DNA of 64,000 bases from Sorangium sp025924095 (GCF_051521505.1 NZ_CP150356.1:4216001-4280000); one strand, 5' to 3'; shown: positions 27,569-36,904, numbered from the stretch's first letter. Made by a program: numbers and translations. The notes: generated by a model not told the origin, from the sequence alone.

Positions 27569-30262
27569 ATGCAGCCGTCCGAGCAGCCTGCGGCCAGGAA
27601 GAAGCTGACCCCGGTGATGCGCCAGTACGAGGAAGCGAAGGCGCTCCACCCGGACGCGGTCCTCTTCTTCCGGATGGGCGACTTCTACGAGATGTTCAAC
27701 GACGACGCGGTCCTCGTGTCGCGCGCGCTGAACCTGACGCTCACGAGCCGCAACAAAGGGGAGCCCGAGGAGTCCCCGATGGCCGGCGTCCCGCACCACG
27801 CCGCGCACGGGTACATCGCGCGGCTCCTCGCGCTCGGCCACAAGGTGGCGATCTGCGAGCAGATCGGGGACCCGTCGAAGATCAAGGGGCTCGTGCCGCG
27901 GCAGGTGGTGCGCGTCGTCACCCCGGGGCTCGTGACCGAGACCGATCAGCTCGACGCGCGCGCCAACCACTACCTGGCGGCCGTCGACGGCGGCGGCGTG
28001 CCGCGCGGCGACGGCGGCGCCGCGGGCGGGCCGTACGGCCTCTCGCTGCTCGATCTCTCCACGGGCGAGCTCTCGGCCACCTCGCTCCCGGACGCCACGA
28101 CGCTGCTCGCGGAGCTCGCCCGCGCGGATCCGCGCGAGGCGCTGATCGCCCGGGATCTGCCGGACATCCGCGCCGCCGCGACCTCGCTCTCCTGCCGCGC
28201 GGCGCTGCGCGACGACGACGAGCTCGACAGCGCGCAGGTCGCGTCGATCCTCGACGACGCCGCGATCGAGCCGATCTCGGCGGCGGCGCTGGCCGAGCAC
28301 CCGCTCCCGGCGGTGCGCGCGGCGGCGCGGGCGCTGCGCTTCGCGCGCCGCTGCAGCCCCGGCGCGCGCATCCCGGTGCGCCGCATCGCCCCGCACGACA
28401 CCTCGGGCACGCTGCGCATCGACGAGACCGCCCAGGCGCACCTGGAGCTCGCGCGGGCCGCCGACGGCGGTCGCCGCGGCACGCTGCTCGACGTCATCGA
28501 CGGCACGGTCACCCCGGGCGGCGCCCGGCTCCTGCGCCGCCGCCTGCTCACGCCGCTCGCGGACGTCGCGGCCATCCGCCGGCGCCTCGACGAGGTGGAG
28601 CTCTTCGTCGCGCACCCGCGCGCCCGGGGCGAGCTGCGGGAGGCGCTCGGCGGCGTCGGCGACCTCGAGCGCCTCAGCGTCCGCGCGCTCCTCGGCGAGG
28701 CCACCCCGCGCGACCTCGGCTGCCTGCGCGACGGCCTCACGGCGGCCCCGGGGGCCGTCGCCGCGGTCCGGTCGATCCCCGACCTCGGCGACGTGGGCGC
28801 CGCGCCGCTGCTCGCCGAGGCGGCGGCGGTGGATGTCGTCGCCGACGTCGGCGCCGAGCTCACCGCCGCGCTGATCGAGCGGCCGCCGCCGAACGCGCGC
28901 GAGGGCGGCATCTTCCGCGAGGGCTACGACGAGGAGCTCGACGAGGCGCGCGCCGTCGAGAAGAACGCGACGGAGCTCATCCTCGCGCTCGAGGCGAAGC
29001 TGCGCGCGCAGACGGGCGCGCCGTCGCTCCGGGTCAAGTACACGCGCGTGTTCGGCTGGTACATCGAGGTGACGCGCGCGCACGTCGCCAAGGTCCCGGA
29101 GAGCTTCCGCCGCAAGCAGACCGTCTCGACCGGCGAGCGGTACACGAGCGACGAGCTCGACGAGCTCGCCGACAAGATCGAGCACGCCGGCGCGCGCGCG
29201 CTGGAGCGCGAGGCGGCGCTCTTCGAGCGCGTGCGGGGCCTCGTGGCGAAGAGCGAGGGCCGCCTCCGCGCCCTCGCGCGAAAGGTCGCGTCGTGGGACG
29301 TCGCCGCCGCCCTCGCCGACGTCGCCCACCGCAACGACTACGTGCGGCCGCACGTCACGTCGGGCGAGGCGATCGCGATCCGCGACGGCCGCCACCCCGT
29401 GGTCGAGCGCTACGCGGCCGCGGGGCACTTCGTGCCGAACGACACCCGCCTCGATCTCGCGGGCGAGCGGCTCTGGCTGATCACGGGCCCCAACATGGCC
29501 GGCAAGTCGACGCTCATGCGCCAGGTCGCGCTGATCGTCGTGCTCGCGCAGATGGGCAGCTACGTGCCCGCGCGCGAGGCGGAGATCGGCCTCGTCGACC
29601 GGATCCTCTCGCGCGTGGGCGCGAGCGACAACGTCGCGCGGGGCGAGAGCACGTTCATGGTCGAGATGCGGGAGACGGCCGAGATCCTCCGCGACGCGAC
29701 GCGGAGATCGCTGGTGATCCTCGACGAGATCGGGAGGGGCACGAGCACCTACGACGGCCTCGCGATCGCCTGGGCGGTGGCCGAGCACCTGCTCGACGCG
29801 ATCGGCTGCCGCGCCCTGTTCGCGACGCACTACCACGAGCTGACGGAGCTCTCGTCGCGCGCGCCGGGCATCGCCAACTACTCGGTCGCCGCGCGCGAGC
29901 ACGGCGACGACGTGATCTTCCTGCACAAGCTCGAGGCGGGCCCCGCGAGCCGCAGCTACGGCGTGGCGGTCGCGCGGCTCGCGGGCGTCCCCGAGGGCGT
30001 GCTCGCGCGCGCCCGCGCGATCCTCGCGACGCTGGAGTCGGGCGCCGCGCTGCCGGGCGGCAAGCACGCCTCGCTCCGCGGCCGCACGCGCGGCGGCGGA
30101 GCGCAGCTCGACCTGTTCGTCCCCGCGCAGGCGGCGGCTGCGCCGGAGCAGGCGGCCGTCATCGAGACCCTGCGCGCGGTGGACGTCGATCGGCTCGCGC
30201 CGCTCGACGCGCTGAGGCTCGTGGCGAAGCTGAAGGGCCTGCTCGGCGGCGCCGGCAAGTGA
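27569..30262 (+). CDS. mutS: DNA mismatch repair protein MutS
   Basis: An 897-residue MutS. Domain I carries the mismatch-wedging Phe-Tyr-Glu (MGDFYEMFNDDA). The connector, lever (EARAVEKNATELILALEAKL) and clamp domains follow in order. The ATPase has Walker A GPNMAGKSTLMRQ at about residues 640-652, a Walker B LVILDEIGRGTSTYDG and FATHYHELTEL. MutS recognises base mismatches and small loops and recruits MutL in post-replicative repair; no mutL is in the window. The ATG at 27569 gives the usual start (LTPVMRQYEEAKA follows). It converges on the next gene with 25 bp between, where GCGGCC/GGCCGC could pair. Confidence 0.97.
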   Translation: MQPSEQPAARKKLTPVMRQYEEAKALHPDAVLFFRMGDFYEMFNDDAVLVSRALNLTLTSRNKGEPEESPMAGVPHHAAHGYIARLLALGHKVAICEQIGDPSKIKGLVPRQVVRVVTPGLVTETDQLDARANHYLAAVDGGGVPRGDGGAAGGPYGLSLLDLSTGELSATSLPDATTLLAELARADPREALIARDLPDIRAAATSLSCRAALRDDDELDSAQVASILDDAAIEPISAAALAEHPLPAVRAAARALRFARRCSPGARIPVRRIAPHDTSGTLRIDETAQAHLELARAADGGRRGTLLDVIDGTVTPGGARLLRRRLLTPLADVAAIRRRLDEVELFVAHPRARGELREALGGVGDLERLSVRALLGEATPRDLGCLRDGLTAAPGAVAAVRSIPDLGDVGAAPLLAEAAAVDVVADVGAELTAALIERPPPNAREGGIFREGYDEELDEARAVEKNATELILALEAKLRAQTGAPSLRVKYTRVFGWYIEVTRAHVAKVPESFRRKQTVSTGERYTSDELDELADKIEHAGARALEREAALFERVRGLVAKSEGRLRALARKVASWDVAAALADVAHRNDYVRPHVTSGEAIAIRDGRHPVVERYAAAGHFVPNDTRLDLAGERLWLITGPNMAGKSTLMRQVALIVVLAQMGSYVPAREAEIGLVDRILSRVGASDNVARGESTFMVEMRETAEILRDATRRSLVILDEIGRGTSTYDGLAIAWAVAEHLLDAIGCRALFATHYHELTELSSRAPGIANYSVAAREHGDDVIFLHKLEAGPASRSYGVAVARLAGVPEGVLARARAILATLESGAALPGGKHASLRGRTRGGGAQLDLFVPAQAAAAPEQAAVIETLRAVDVDRLAPLDALRLVAKLKGLLGGAGK

Positions 30263-30287
30263 CGGCGGCCCTCGCGCCGGCCGCGCC

Positions 30288-32324
30288 TCAATCCGGCGGC
30301 GCGATCTCCCGGAGCTCGGTGCCGCCGGCGTACGCGTAGCTCACGAACGAGTCGAACCCCGTCACGAGCAGCCCCACGGGCGCGGAGGCCGTGATCCAGT
30401 GCACGCCGTCGCGCTGCCGCCCGGGCAGCACGTTGTCCGGCGCCTGCTGCGTCGGATCGATCGTCGCGAAGCTCAGCTGGCAGCGGTAGACGACGAACGG
30501 CGGCGCGCGGCGCCCGCGCTCCTCGTCCGTGAGCCCGTCCGCGGGCGCGATCTCGCAATCCTCCGGCCCGAGCTCCACGTCGTTGAGCCGCACGACGGCC
30601 GACCGCGGCGCGATCACCGAGATGAAGTCGAACGCGTACTTGTCCGGCGTCAGGAACACGTAGTCCGGCCGGAACTGCTCGATGGGCGGCAGGATGAGGA
30701 GGCTCGGGTCTCCGCCTGGCAGCCCTTGTCTGACCCCGGTCGCGTTCTGGCTGGCCATGATCTGCGACACGATGACCGGCTCGGAGCTCTCGAGCATGAA
30801 GTCGCCCCACGCCGTCACCTCGTGGAACTGGCCCCGCGACGCCAGCGTGATCCGATCGTCCGGCGGCGGCAGGGTCGTCTCGATCACGGCGCCCCGGCTG
30901 CTGGCCGCCACGATCCTGACGTACTCCGGCTCAGGCACGACCTCGATCTGCGCGCCGGCCTCCTTCACGGTTTGCGATCGGCTCGGCGTATGCGGCACGA
31001 CGAACCGTTTGCCGGTCGTCCGGGTCGGATCGAGCTGGTCCTCCAGGTGGTCGGCGCAGCAGCGCCGATCCGCGAGCGTGGCGAAGTGGGGCGCGTCCGA
31101 GGCCTCGCTGCCGGTGAAGGCCGCGATCGGCTGATCGGCCCTGACGATCGAGCCGGTGAAGTCCGCGTTGAACCCGCCGGTCTCCAGGTTGAGCACGTCG
31201 AACGCGCCGAGCTTGACCTCGATCGACCCGCCCGCCGGCGTCTCCGGGACCGGCCCGCCGCCGACGACCTTCGCCGTCGTCTGCACCTGCACGGTGGTCT
31301 CCTCGCGCGTCCCGACGATGGTCAAGAACGCCCGCAGATCGATCGGGTTCAGCGGATTGAAGTTCGTGTCCGGATCGTCCGTGCTCGCGATGGTCTGCGG
31401 CCACCCGGCGACGACGTACGCCGTCGACATCGCGCCCGGGTTGTACGTCAGCGCCTCGCGCGGCTTCAGCAGCGAGGCGTCGTTGGAGAACACGTTGACG
31501 TTGTCCAGCGGGTTGAACTGGTAGGCGACGATGGGGAACTTCGACGTGATCTTGTACGCGTGCCGCGTGAGCGCCGTGTGCGTGCCCGTGTTGTACTTGC
31601 CCTCCGGGCTGCCATCGACCTCGCGCGGCCCGAGCTTGAACACCTGGAGATAGAACGGCGCGATGAGCGCGCTCGCGATCTCCACGGGGGCGGGCGCGTC
31701 GCCGGGCGCGCCGTTGTCCTGGAAGATACGGACCTCGTTGGGCACGTCCGGCTGCGGGTTCGAGATCACCACCGCGAACTGCTGCGCCGCCGCGTTGCTC
31801 GTCGCCTCGATCCGCGCGTTGTCCAGATCGACCGCCCAGTACTCGCACCCCACGTTGCTCCGCTCGACCTCGGCGACGGCGCAGAGCGCAAGGCAGCTCC
31901 CGCCCCGGCACGCCTCGCCGACCTCCGTGTCGCACGTGTCGAGCACGTCGCCGAAGCTGCCGTCCGGCGCGCAGGTCACGACGTCCTGCCCTCGGCACGA
32001 CGTCACGCCGGGCACGCACGGCCTGCACCCGAGCTCGAGCGACGCGCACACGAGCCCCCGGGCGGCGCAGTCGTCGAGCGTCACCCAGGCCGGCCCCGCC
32101 GCCGTCTCCTCGCAGCGCGCGAGCTCTGCGCCGCACCGGGTCTCGCCGGCCGTGCAGGGCGGCGGCTCCTCCGGGCGATCGCCCCACCGCACGCCGCGGT
32201 CGAAGCAGCTTGGCGAGAGCGCGAGCCCCGCGGCGGTGGCGAGGAGGGCGGCGGCCGCCGCGGGCCGCGGGCGGGCGCGGCGTCGTGACCTGCGGGCTCG
32301 CCTCGGGGGGACCGGCTCGCTCAT
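30288..32324 (-). CDS. IgGFc-binding-protein-like secreted protein
   Basis: A 678-residue exported protein. A twin-Arg-rich start (MSEPVPPRRARRSRRRARP) leads to a hydrophobic segment and LSPSCF, a likely lipobox. A Cys-rich segment (about 40-130, with CTAGETRC, CRPCVPGVTSC, CRGGSCLALC) is followed by the IgGFc-binding N-terminal-type domain: GCEYWAVDLDN, VVISNPQPD, YNTGTHTALTRHAYKITSKF, PIVAYQFNPL and a late GVHWITASAPVGLLVTGF. Such domains occur on surface proteins of many myxobacteria; immunoglobulin binding need not apply. Its ATG overlaps the stop of the upstream gene by one base (TGATG). Confidence 0.8.
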   Translation of the reverse strand: MSEPVPPRRARRSRRRARPRPAAAAALLATAAGLALSPSCFDRGVRWGDRPEEPPPCTAGETRCGAELARCEETAAGPAWVTLDDCAARGLVCASLELGCRPCVPGVTSCRGQDVVTCAPDGSFGDVLDTCDTEVGEACRGGSCLALCAVAEVERSNVGCEYWAVDLDNARIEATSNAAAQQFAVVISNPQPDVPNEVRIFQDNGAPGDAPAPVEIASALIAPFYLQVFKLGPREVDGSPEGKYNTGTHTALTRHAYKITSKFPIVAYQFNPLDNVNVFSNDASLLKPREALTYNPGAMSTAYVVAGWPQTIASTDDPDTNFNPLNPIDLRAFLTIVGTREETTVQVQTTAKVVGGGPVPETPAGGSIEVKLGAFDVLNLETGGFNADFTGSIVRADQPIAAFTGSEASDAPHFATLADRRCCADHLEDQLDPTRTTGKRFVVPHTPSRSQTVKEAGAQIEVVPEPEYVRIVAASSRGAVIETTLPPPDDRITLASRGQFHEVTAWGDFMLESSEPVIVSQIMASQNATGVRQGLPGGDPSLLILPPIEQFRPDYVFLTPDKYAFDFISVIAPRSAVVRLNDVELGPEDCEIAPADGLTDEERGRRAPPFVVYRCQLSFATIDPTQQAPDNVLPGRQRDGVHWITASAPVGLLVTGFDSFVSYAYAGGTELREIAPPD

Positions 32325-34426
32325 CACAGGTGCGCGCTGGAGCTGTCGAGGGAGTAGGCCGCCATCCCTTGCGGCTTGAGCTGCCGGTAGACGAGCTTGC
32401 CGTACTCGAAGGCGTCGATCCGCGCCCCGTACACGCCGATCGTGACCGGCCCCGGCGGCAGCGCGCCGTGCTCGATCCCGAGCTGCCGGAGGTCCGGCAG
32501 CTCGACGGCGTGCGACCCTGCCGGCACGGCCACGGTCCACCGGATGAGCCCGCTGCCGCTCGCGATGTCGTAGACGCTGAGGTCGACGGGCGCGCCCGCG
32601 CTGAACGAGGTCGCGAGGTGCGCGCCGTCCCAGGCGCTGTTCTGCGCCGGCGTCTCCACGGTCGGTACGCCCACGAAGTCGCCGATGCGCACCGGCGCGC
32701 TCGTGCTCGTCGAGAGCACCCGCCCGACGACGGAGAGCGGCGCGAGCCCGGCCTGGCCGGTGACGGCGCGCGCCGAGGAGTGGTAGCTCGCCCCGAACAG
32801 ATCGCGGTTGAGCGGCGGCACGCCCACGAACGTCAGCCGCCCGTCGAACGGGATCAGCGGGCGCTGCGCGCCGATGGGCAGCGTGGCGAACCCGTCGTTG
32901 CCGATCATCAAGGACACGTTCGCCTGGATCCGGTCCGGCCCCTTCGGCCCCTTCGCGGGCGCGGTGACGTCCATCGAGAGGGCGTGGTCGAGCGGCTGGT
33001 CGATCCGCACGAACACGTCCCTCGTCACCCGGTTCGGGTGCAGCGGGATCCCGCGGACGACCCCCATGGCGTAGGCGGTGAACCGCGGCGGCGTCGTCGA
33101 TCGATCCTCGAGCCCTGCCAGCGCGTAGATCGAGCGGTTGCCGGGCGCGAGGTACATCGTGAACCCGTGCCCGAGCTCTCCCGCCGTGTCCGGGGTGATC
33201 GCCTGGTACTCGGGCGGCAGCTGGAAGGTCGCGAGCGGATCGGTCCCCGTCGTGAACACGTACGCCGCCCGGCGCTCGGTCGCGCGCTTCGGGTTCGGGA
33301 TGTTGCCCCACGCGGCGCTCCCCGGGTCGAGCGACTTCTCCCAGACGAGCTCGCCTTCGAGCGCGCCCGCGCTGCCCACCTTGCCGCCGACCGGCGGGGG
33401 CGGGTCGCCGGAGGCGCCGCAGGCGGGGGTGAGCACCGGGTCCAGGTACACGGTCACCGTGTCGACCGGCACGTCGACGAACGAGATCGGGCTGTGGCAC
33501 GTCGCGGCGACGGTGACGGTCCGCGGGGCGTCGAGCGAGGCGTCCTCGAACACGGCGACGCCGGACGCGTCCGCGACGCGGCTGAGCGCGGACGACACGT
33601 TGTTGCCCACGAGGACGCGCGCCCCCGGGATCGGATCGCCGGTGAAGTTGTTGTAGGCGAGGACCTTGAGCCGCCCGGCGAGGGGGGCGCCGCTGAGCCC
33701 GCCTTTGTAGCCGTTCTGGCTGTCCTCGTAGGTGTAGCCGTCGAGCACGAGGATCGTGTCGTCGCCGGTCGTCACCGAGATCGTCTTCGCGCCCGGCGTG
33801 CCCTGGGGCACGGTGCAGACGAGCCGGGTCGGCCCGTCGACGGCGAGCGACGTGCACGGCTTCTGATCGATCCTGGCGACGGTGGTCGCGTCCCAGCGCG
33901 TGCCCTGACCGATGAGCTCGATCGCCGTCCCGCCGGAGATCGGCCCGCTCGACGGAGACGCATAGAGCGCGTCGTAGACGTAGCCGCCCGGCAGCGATCT
34001 CCGGGTCGAGGTGTCGTCGCCGTTCTGCGCCGTGAGCTCCACCGGCCCTGCTTCGCCCGGCGGCGCCGCCACCTGGACCCGGCTCGGATCGATGGGCACG
34101 ATCGCGGACGGATCGACCTCGACGTCGCCGAACCAGACGCGGACCTTGGAGCTGAAGCCGTTGCCGTGGAGCAGGACGCGCTGGCCTCCGTTGAACGGGC
34201 CGTGCGTCGGATCGGCGCCGAGCAGGGCGTGCGGATCGGCGTCCGGCAGCCCCGTGCTGGTGGTGGACGACGTTGTCTGCGGGTCCACCCCGAAGTCGCC
34301 GCCGTCGCCGTCGGTCTGCCGGCGGATGCCCTCGGGGGCCGAGGCGATGCAGGCGGAGACGACCGCGAGGCTTGCGCAAATCGGGGCGAAGCGTGCAGTA
34401 AGAAAGCGTCGTGACGCGGTTCGCAC
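32324..34426 (-). CDS. secreted IPT/TIG-domain protein
   Basis: A 700-residue secreted protein. The N-terminus (MRTASRRFLTARFAPICASL then AVVSACIAS) is a lipoprotein-type signal with lipobox VSAC. Two IPT/TIG-like immunoglobulin folds follow: ADPTHGPFNGGQRVLLHGNG with VRVWFGDVEVD, then SPSSGPISGGTAIELIGQG with CTVPQGTPGAKTISV. The C-terminal two thirds contain a carboxypeptidase-regulatory-like beta sandwich (PIPGARVLVGNNVSSALSRV) and further beta-rich sequence. It is translationally coupled to the IgGFc-binding-like protein downstream, implying a shared role at the cell surface. Ligand unknown. Confidence 0.8.
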   Translation of the reverse strand: MRTASRRFLTARFAPICASLAVVSACIASAPEGIRRQTDGDGGDFGVDPQTTSSTTSTGLPDADPHALLGADPTHGPFNGGQRVLLHGNGFSSKVRVWFGDVEVDPSAIVPIDPSRVQVAAPPGEAGPVELTAQNGDDTSTRRSLPGGYVYDALYASPSSGPISGGTAIELIGQGTRWDATTVARIDQKPCTSLAVDGPTRLVCTVPQGTPGAKTISVTTGDDTILVLDGYTYEDSQNGYKGGLSGAPLAGRLKVLAYNNFTGDPIPGARVLVGNNVSSALSRVADASGVAVFEDASLDAPRTVTVAATCHSPISFVDVPVDTVTVYLDPVLTPACGASGDPPPPVGGKVGSAGALEGELVWEKSLDPGSAAWGNIPNPKRATERRAAYVFTTGTDPLATFQLPPEYQAITPDTAGELGHGFTMYLAPGNRSIYALAGLEDRSTTPPRFTAYAMGVVRGIPLHPNRVTRDVFVRIDQPLDHALSMDVTAPAKGPKGPDRIQANVSLMIGNDGFATLPIGAQRPLIPFDGRLTFVGVPPLNRDLFGASYHSSARAVTGQAGLAPLSVVGRVLSTSTSAPVRIGDFVGVPTVETPAQNSAWDGAHLATSFSAGAPVDLSVYDIASGSGLIRWTVAVPAGSHAVELPDLRQLGIEHGALPPGPVTIGVYGARIDAFEYGKLVYRQLKPQGMAAYSLDSSSAHL

Positions 34427-34528
34427 GAACCGAGTCTACGCCATCGTGGGTGCTGGGCCACGGCGCGCGCGCGCAGGAGCGGGAGCGCGGCGCGCGGCGC
34501 CGCGCTCCCGCTTCCCGAACCCTGCGGA

Positions 34529-34550
34529 AGCACGTGAAACCACGTGATAA
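34529..34550. promoter_or_regulatory. paired CACGTG motifs upstream of rpsB
   Basis: Two CACGTG hexamers are separated by AAAC (AGCACGTGAAACCACGTGAT). They lie in the divergent spacer, about 30-50 bp upstream of the rpsB promoter. This could be an operator for a dimeric regulator. It matches the ParB site consensus only on one side, so it is not called parS. Confidence 0.3.
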
Positions 34551-34580
34551 TGTCGCCCGCTGGCGCTCCCGCGCCGTCGC

Positions 34581-34609
34581 TTGACAAGCGCGGCGCATCG
34601 GGGTAGCAA
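34581..34609 (+). promoter_or_regulatory. sigma-70-type promoter for rpsB
   Basis: A perfect -35 TTGACA (34581-34586), a 17-bp spacer and -10 TAGCAA (34604-34609). Transcription would start near 34616, giving a leader of about 200 nt before the rpsB start. A long leader is compatible with S2 autoregulation as known from other bacteria; no specific structure was worked out. Confidence 0.75.
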
Positions 34610-34813
34610 ACCGCCCCCTTCTCGCGGCTCGTGACGAGGGGGACAGCGGAGGTTGAATCCTCGCTTTCGCTGTCGCAGCGCAAATCCACACGCTCTCCTG
34701 GCACCCACGGCATTCCGCGACCCGGTGCCCCTCGACACGGACGCTTTTTCCAGGTCCGCGCGAGGGGTTGGTGGCGGGAGGGGGAGCGGCGGACCAACCG
34801 AAAGGACAAAGCC

Positions 34814-35695
34814 GTGACCGATACAAGCTTCTCCGAATCCGTTCCCGCGGCCGACACCATGCAGGCCGTTGCCCCCCAGCCGGGGGAGTTCCCGCTCCCG
34901 CTCCGCTCGCTGCTCGACGCGGGCGTGCACTTCGGCCACCAGACCAAGCGCTGGAACCCGAAGATGCGGCCGTTCATCTACGGCGCGCGCAACGGCATCC
35001 ACATCATCGATCTCGACCAGACGACGCGGCTCTTCAAGCGCGCGTACGACTTCCTGACCGACGCCGTCGGCCGCGGCGGCCACGTGCTGTTCGTCGGCAC
35101 GAAGCGCCAGGCGCAGGACATCGTGCAGGAAGAGGCCCGGCGGTCGGGCATGTACTTCGTCACGAACCGCTGGCTCGGCGGCACGCTGACGAACTTCCGG
35201 ACCATCAAGCAGGGCCTCGATCGCCTCCGCACCCTCGAGCGCATGAAGGAGGACGGGACCTACGAGCAGCTGCTCAAGAAGGAGGTCGTCCGGCTCGAGA
35301 AGGAGCGCGATCGGCTCGAGAAGTACCTGGGCGGTCTCAAGGGCATGGGCGGCCTCCCGGCGGCGATCTTCGTGATCGATCCGCACCAGGAGTCGATCGC
35401 GATCAGCGAGGCGCGCAAGCTGAACGTCCCGGTCGTGGCCATCACGGACACGAACTGCGACCCGGATCTCGTCGACTTCGTGATCCCTGGCAACGACGAC
35501 GCCATCCGCTCGATCCGGCTGATCACGGCGCGCGTCGCGGACGCGTGCGTCGAGGGTGCGCAGCGCCGCCGGGATCACGGCGACGGCTCGCAGCCTCAGG
35601 GCGGCGGCGGTCGCGGCCAGCGCGACGAGATCAACGTGTACCAGGGCGGCCGCGGCGGCGGCGGCCGCGGCGGTCCGCGCCAGCAGGCGTCGTAG
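34814..35695 (+). CDS. rpsB: 30S ribosomal protein S2
   Basis: A 293-residue S2. Core motifs: LLDAGVHFGHQTKRWNPKM, ARNGIHIIDLDQT, LFVGTKRQAQDI, TNRWLGGTLTNF, and DPHQESIAISEARKLNVPV with the DTNCDPD signature. The GTG at 34814 is chosen because AAAGGAC lies about seven bases upstream; an ATG at 34859 is the alternative. The C-terminus is extended by a Gly/Arg/Gln-rich tail (QGGRGGGGRGGPRQQAS) beyond the usual S2 end, an RGG-like feature. S2 binds 16S rRNA late in small-subunit assembly. It is upstream of tsf, the standard pairing. Confidence 0.96.
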   Translation: MTDTSFSESVPAADTMQAVAPQPGEFPLPLRSLLDAGVHFGHQTKRWNPKMRPFIYGARNGIHIIDLDQTTRLFKRAYDFLTDAVGRGGHVLFVGTKRQAQDIVQEEARRSGMYFVTNRWLGGTLTNFRTIKQGLDRLRTLERMKEDGTYEQLLKKEVVRLEKERDRLEKYLGGLKGMGGLPAAIFVIDPHQESIAISEARKLNVPVVAITDTNCDPDLVDFVIPGNDDAIRSIRLITARVADACVEGAQRRRDHGDGSQPQGGGGRGQRDEINVYQGGRGGGGRGGPRQQAS

Positions 35696-35953
35696 CGCGG
35701 CGCGAGCCGCGTCGGAGCGGCCCGGCGCTCGGGCGGCGGGGGTGACGATGTCGCCTCCGCCCGGGAGACGCGGCGATCGCAGGAGCGCAGGGGGCGCGGG
35801 GACAGAAATGAAAATTTCGTGCCTCTGCGCCTTCTGCGCCTCTGCGGTTCGGCCGGCTCGTCGCGCGGGCCCTCGGGGTCATCAGTCTGAAGTGCGATGA
35901 AGAGGGGCCGCTCGGCGCGGCCTCTTCCTATCTAGGTTGAAGGAGAAAGAGCC
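35696..35953 (+). other. rpsB-tsf spacer with periodic repeat and hairpin
   Basis: A 258-bp spacer. Around 35818-35850 a short periodic stretch (GTGCCTCTGCGCC, TTCTGCGCCTCTGCGG) follows GAAAATTTC. It resembles a widely scattered intergenic sequence seen in many environmental genomes, as I recall. At 35900-35926 AAGAGG and CCTCTT plus CCGC/GCGG form an interrupted hairpin just before the tsf ribosome-binding site (GAAGGAGAAAGAG). The hairpin could tune tsf relative to rpsB. Confidence 0.4.
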
Positions 35954-36904
35954 ATGGCCGGCATCAATGCTCAGGCGATCAAGGAGCTTCGTGAGCGTAC
36001 CCAGGCGGGGATGAGCGACTGCAAGGGCGCCCTCACCGAGGCCGAGGGCGACATGGAGAAGGCGGTCGAGATCATCCTGAAGAAGGGTCTCGCGAAGAGC
36101 GCCAAGCGGGCCGGCGCGTCCGCGACCGAGGGCGAGGTTCGCGCGGCGGTCGCGGCCGATCGGCGCAGCGCGACGATGGTCGAGGTCAACATCCAGACCG
36201 ATTTCGCCGCCCGCAACGACGCGTTCCGGCAGTTCGTCGGCGAGGTGCTCGCCGCGGCCGAGAAGGCGCCCGAGGGTTCGGACGCGAGCCAGCTCTCGAT
36301 GGGCGGCAAGTCGGTCGCCGACGCCGCGACGGAGCTGACCGCGCGCATCGGCGAGAAGGTCGCTGTGCGCCGCTGGGATCGCGTGTCGATCCCGGCGGGC
36401 AAGCACGGCGTCGCGCACGCGTACGTGCACCTCGGCGGCAAGATCGGCGTGCTCGTGGCGGTCGAGGCGTCGAGCCAGGCGGTGGCGGAGCACCCCGAGG
36501 TGCAGAAGTTCATCGACGAGACGGCGATGCAGGCCGCCGCGATGAGCCCGCTCGTCCTCCGTCGCGACGAGGTCTCGGCGGACCTGAAGGCCAAGCAGCA
36601 GGAGATCTTCGAGGCGCAGCTGCGCGAGGATCCGAAGCCGAAGCCCGAGGCGGCGTGGCCGAAGATCATCGAGGGCAAGTTCAACAAGTGGTACTCGGAG
36701 GTCGCGCTCCTCGAGCAGGAGTCGGTCGAGGCGGCGTCGCGCGGCGCGGCGGGCCAGACGATCGACAAGCTCCGCCAGGCGGCGGAGAAGGCGGCCGGCG
36801 GCGAGCTCACGCTCACGCGCTTCGTGCGGTACGAGCGCGGCGAGGGCATCGCCAAGAAAGAGGACGACTTCGCCGCCGAGGTGGCGAAGATGGCCGCGAG
36901 CTGA
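35954..36904 (+). CDS. tsf: translation elongation factor Ts
   Basis: A 316-residue EF-Ts. The N-terminal UBA-like domain starts AQAIKELRERTQAGMSDCKG, then the core with the signature VEVNIQTDFAARNDAF and the C-terminal half with HVGxxIG-like HLGGKIGVLVAVE. EF-Ts binds EF-Tu-GDP and exchanges nucleotide; the conserved TDF motif that disturbs the Mg site is intact. A strong ribosome-binding site (AGGAG) lies at the expected distance. The next gene begins 9 bp after the stop, so the deacetylase is probably co-transcribed. Confidence 0.97.
   Translation: MAGINAQAIKELRERTQAGMSDCKGALTEAEGDMEKAVEIILKKGLAKSAKRAGASATEGEVRAAVAADRRSATMVEVNIQTDFAARNDAFRQFVGEVLAAAEKAPEGSDASQLSMGGKSVADAATELTARIGEKVAVRRWDRVSIPAGKHGVAHAYVHLGGKIGVLVAVEASSQAVAEHPEVQKFIDETAMQAAAMSPLVLRRDEVSADLKAKQQEIFEAQLREDPKPKPEAAWPKIIEGKFNKWYSEVALLEQESVEAASRGAAGQTIDKLRQAAEKAAGGELTLTRFVRYERGEGIAKKEDDFAAEVAKMAAS

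Noticed and set aside
34529..34550. parS site
   Set aside because: CACGTG is present twice, but the flanks match the TTTCACGTGAAA-type consensus only on one side; 16 kb from parAB and no clean palindrome.
34631..34813. Longer N-terminus for S2 in the same frame
   Set aside because: The added residues are Ser/Arg-rich and unlike S2, and they fall in the leader downstream of the promoter; the GTG at 34814 has a proper ribosome-binding site.
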